Shown in pieces: positions 4,641 to 5,152 of a stretch of 5,152 nucleotides of DNA (positions are counted from its first letter, which is position 1; each line of letters starts with the position of its first letter). The stretch is from assembly GCA_023265235.1 (NCBI GenBank), contig JAHFUF010000429.1, forward strand, positions 1-5,152. Direction: 5' to 3'. A program made the position numbers and the translations under genes. Under the pieces are notes generated by a model, which saw nothing but the letters and a program-made list of their open reading frames with translations, ran no database searches and was not told where the DNA came from. Origin of the DNA: Blastocatellia bacterium. Lineage in GTDB: Bacteria; Acidobacteriota; Blastocatellia; Chloracidobacteriales; JADJPF01.

Positions 4641-5152
4641 TTATACCTCAGATACTTTCTTATGTTTTAATGCTACTTGTACAGCATTATCCATCATAAG
4701 TTCTGCTAAATGATGGGATACTTCGTTAAAAGTCTTTAGGCAAGAGCGAATAGCTCGATGATCTGAGCCTGCTATAGCTGCTTTAAGCTCAGAAATGGCT
4801 AGATCTATTTTTTCTCTTTCTTCAGAAGCCAAGTTTTTAGCTGCATCTGTTTCTAAAGCCTTTACTGAAGCTCTTAGGACTGAATCCGCTTCATTACGCG
4901 CTTCTACCACTAACCGCTCTGTCACATCAGTTTCTGCAAACTCAATAGAATCCATAAGCATGTTTTCTAGTTGTTCATCATTAAGCCCATAAGAAGGTTT
5001 AACATCAATAGAATTTTCTTTTCCTGTACGAACATCTTTAGCACTAACATTTAAGATTCCATTAGCATCAATTAAAAATTTAACATCAACTCGTGCCATT
5101 CCTGCTGGCATTGGTGGGACTTTTAATGTAAAGCGTCCTAATGACCGGCAAT
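4641..5152 (-). CDS. hscA: HscA, Hsp70-type chaperone of Fe-S assembly (C-terminal part, runs off the edge)
   Basis: The last 169 residues of HscA are present, entering from the right edge in frame at CRSLGRF (E. coli has DCRSLARF). Intact HscA is about 616 residues, so roughly a quarter is visible, without the ATPase domain. The first 60 or so residues are the end of the substrate-binding beta-sandwich, up to KPSYGL. The remainder is the helical lid, ending KKVSEV, close to the SVDEV end of E. coli HscA. HscA with its J-partner HscB binds the LPPVK motif of the scaffold IscU and drives cluster release using ATP. No break was seen in the visible frame. The MPAG methionine near 5111 is internal, not the start. 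Followed by fdx with a one-base gap. Confidence 0.95.
   Translation of the reverse strand, partial: CRSLGRFTLKVPPMPAGMARVDVKFLIDANGILNVSAKDVRTGKENSIDVKPSYGLNDEQLENMLMDSIEFAETDVTERLVVEARNEADSVLRASVKALETDAAKNLASEEREKIDLAISELKAAIAGSDHRAIRSCLKTFNEVSHHLAELMMDNAVQVALKHKKVSEV

Noticed and set aside
4795..4992. Plus-strand Ser-rich open frame inside hscA, and similar antisense frames inside the cupin, PLP enzyme and lipoprotein genes.
   Set aside because: They are low-complexity shadows of well-supported genes, without ribosome sites or recognisable domains.
1..5152. Search by eye for insertion sequences, integrase/attachment sites, CRISPR arrays, tRNA or rRNA genes, and toxin-antitoxin pairs.
   Set aside because: No terminal inverted repeats with a transposase, regularly spaced repeats, cloverleaf-like sequence or small paired genes were seen.

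Overview
The window is AT-rich chromosomal DNA, probably from a Gram-negative bacterium. It encodes one exported TPR protein with a Sec signal peptide, one probable lipoprotein, and the distal end of an ISC-type iron-sulfur cluster operon (hscA-fdx-iscX). The phylum cannot be fixed from sequence alone. An HscA/Fdx/IscX set is classic for Proteobacteria but also occurs elsewhere. The AraC-type regulator, which has no clear Shine-Dalgarno sequence, and the small cupin resemble proteins common in Bacteroidota. No mobile element, CRISPR array, tRNA or rRNA was seen.

Layout. Minus strand 24-1280: a small single-domain cupin preceded by an AraC-family regulator, 90 bp apart and co-oriented. A 308-bp AT-rich divergent intergenic region (1281-1588) follows, carrying candidate promoters for both directions, a degenerate direct repeat in two good copies plus one shorter copy, and a small hairpin at the next start codon. 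Plus strand 1589-2536: a PLP fold-type II enzyme of the threonine/serine dehydratase-serine racemase family. It ends tail-to-tail, 22 bp from a minus-strand TPR protein (2559-3329). A 140-bp divergent region separates the TPR gene from a plus-strand lipoprotein gene (3470-4006). That gene converges on the ISC operon end, with a shared inverted-repeat terminator at 4021-4050. Minus strand 4054-5152: iscX, fdx and the C-terminal part of hscA, which runs off the right edge.

How the genes work together. HscA, Fdx and IscX form a tightly coupled translational unit: both junctions are stop codon, one A, then ATG, with the downstream ribosome binding site inside the upstream gene. They would act in Fe-S cluster assembly and transfer from IscU; iscS, iscU and hscB would be expected upstream, beyond the right edge. 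The AraC regulator is a reasonable candidate to control the cupin downstream of it and possibly the divergent PLP enzyme. The TPR protein and lipoprotein are both envelope-targeted but have no identifiable pathway. Overall this is mostly ordinary housekeeping and accessory sequence. The points most worth a second look are the racemase/hydroxyaspartate-lyase-like active site of the PLP enzyme and the regulatory repeats upstream of it. I found no convincing novel multi-gene system.
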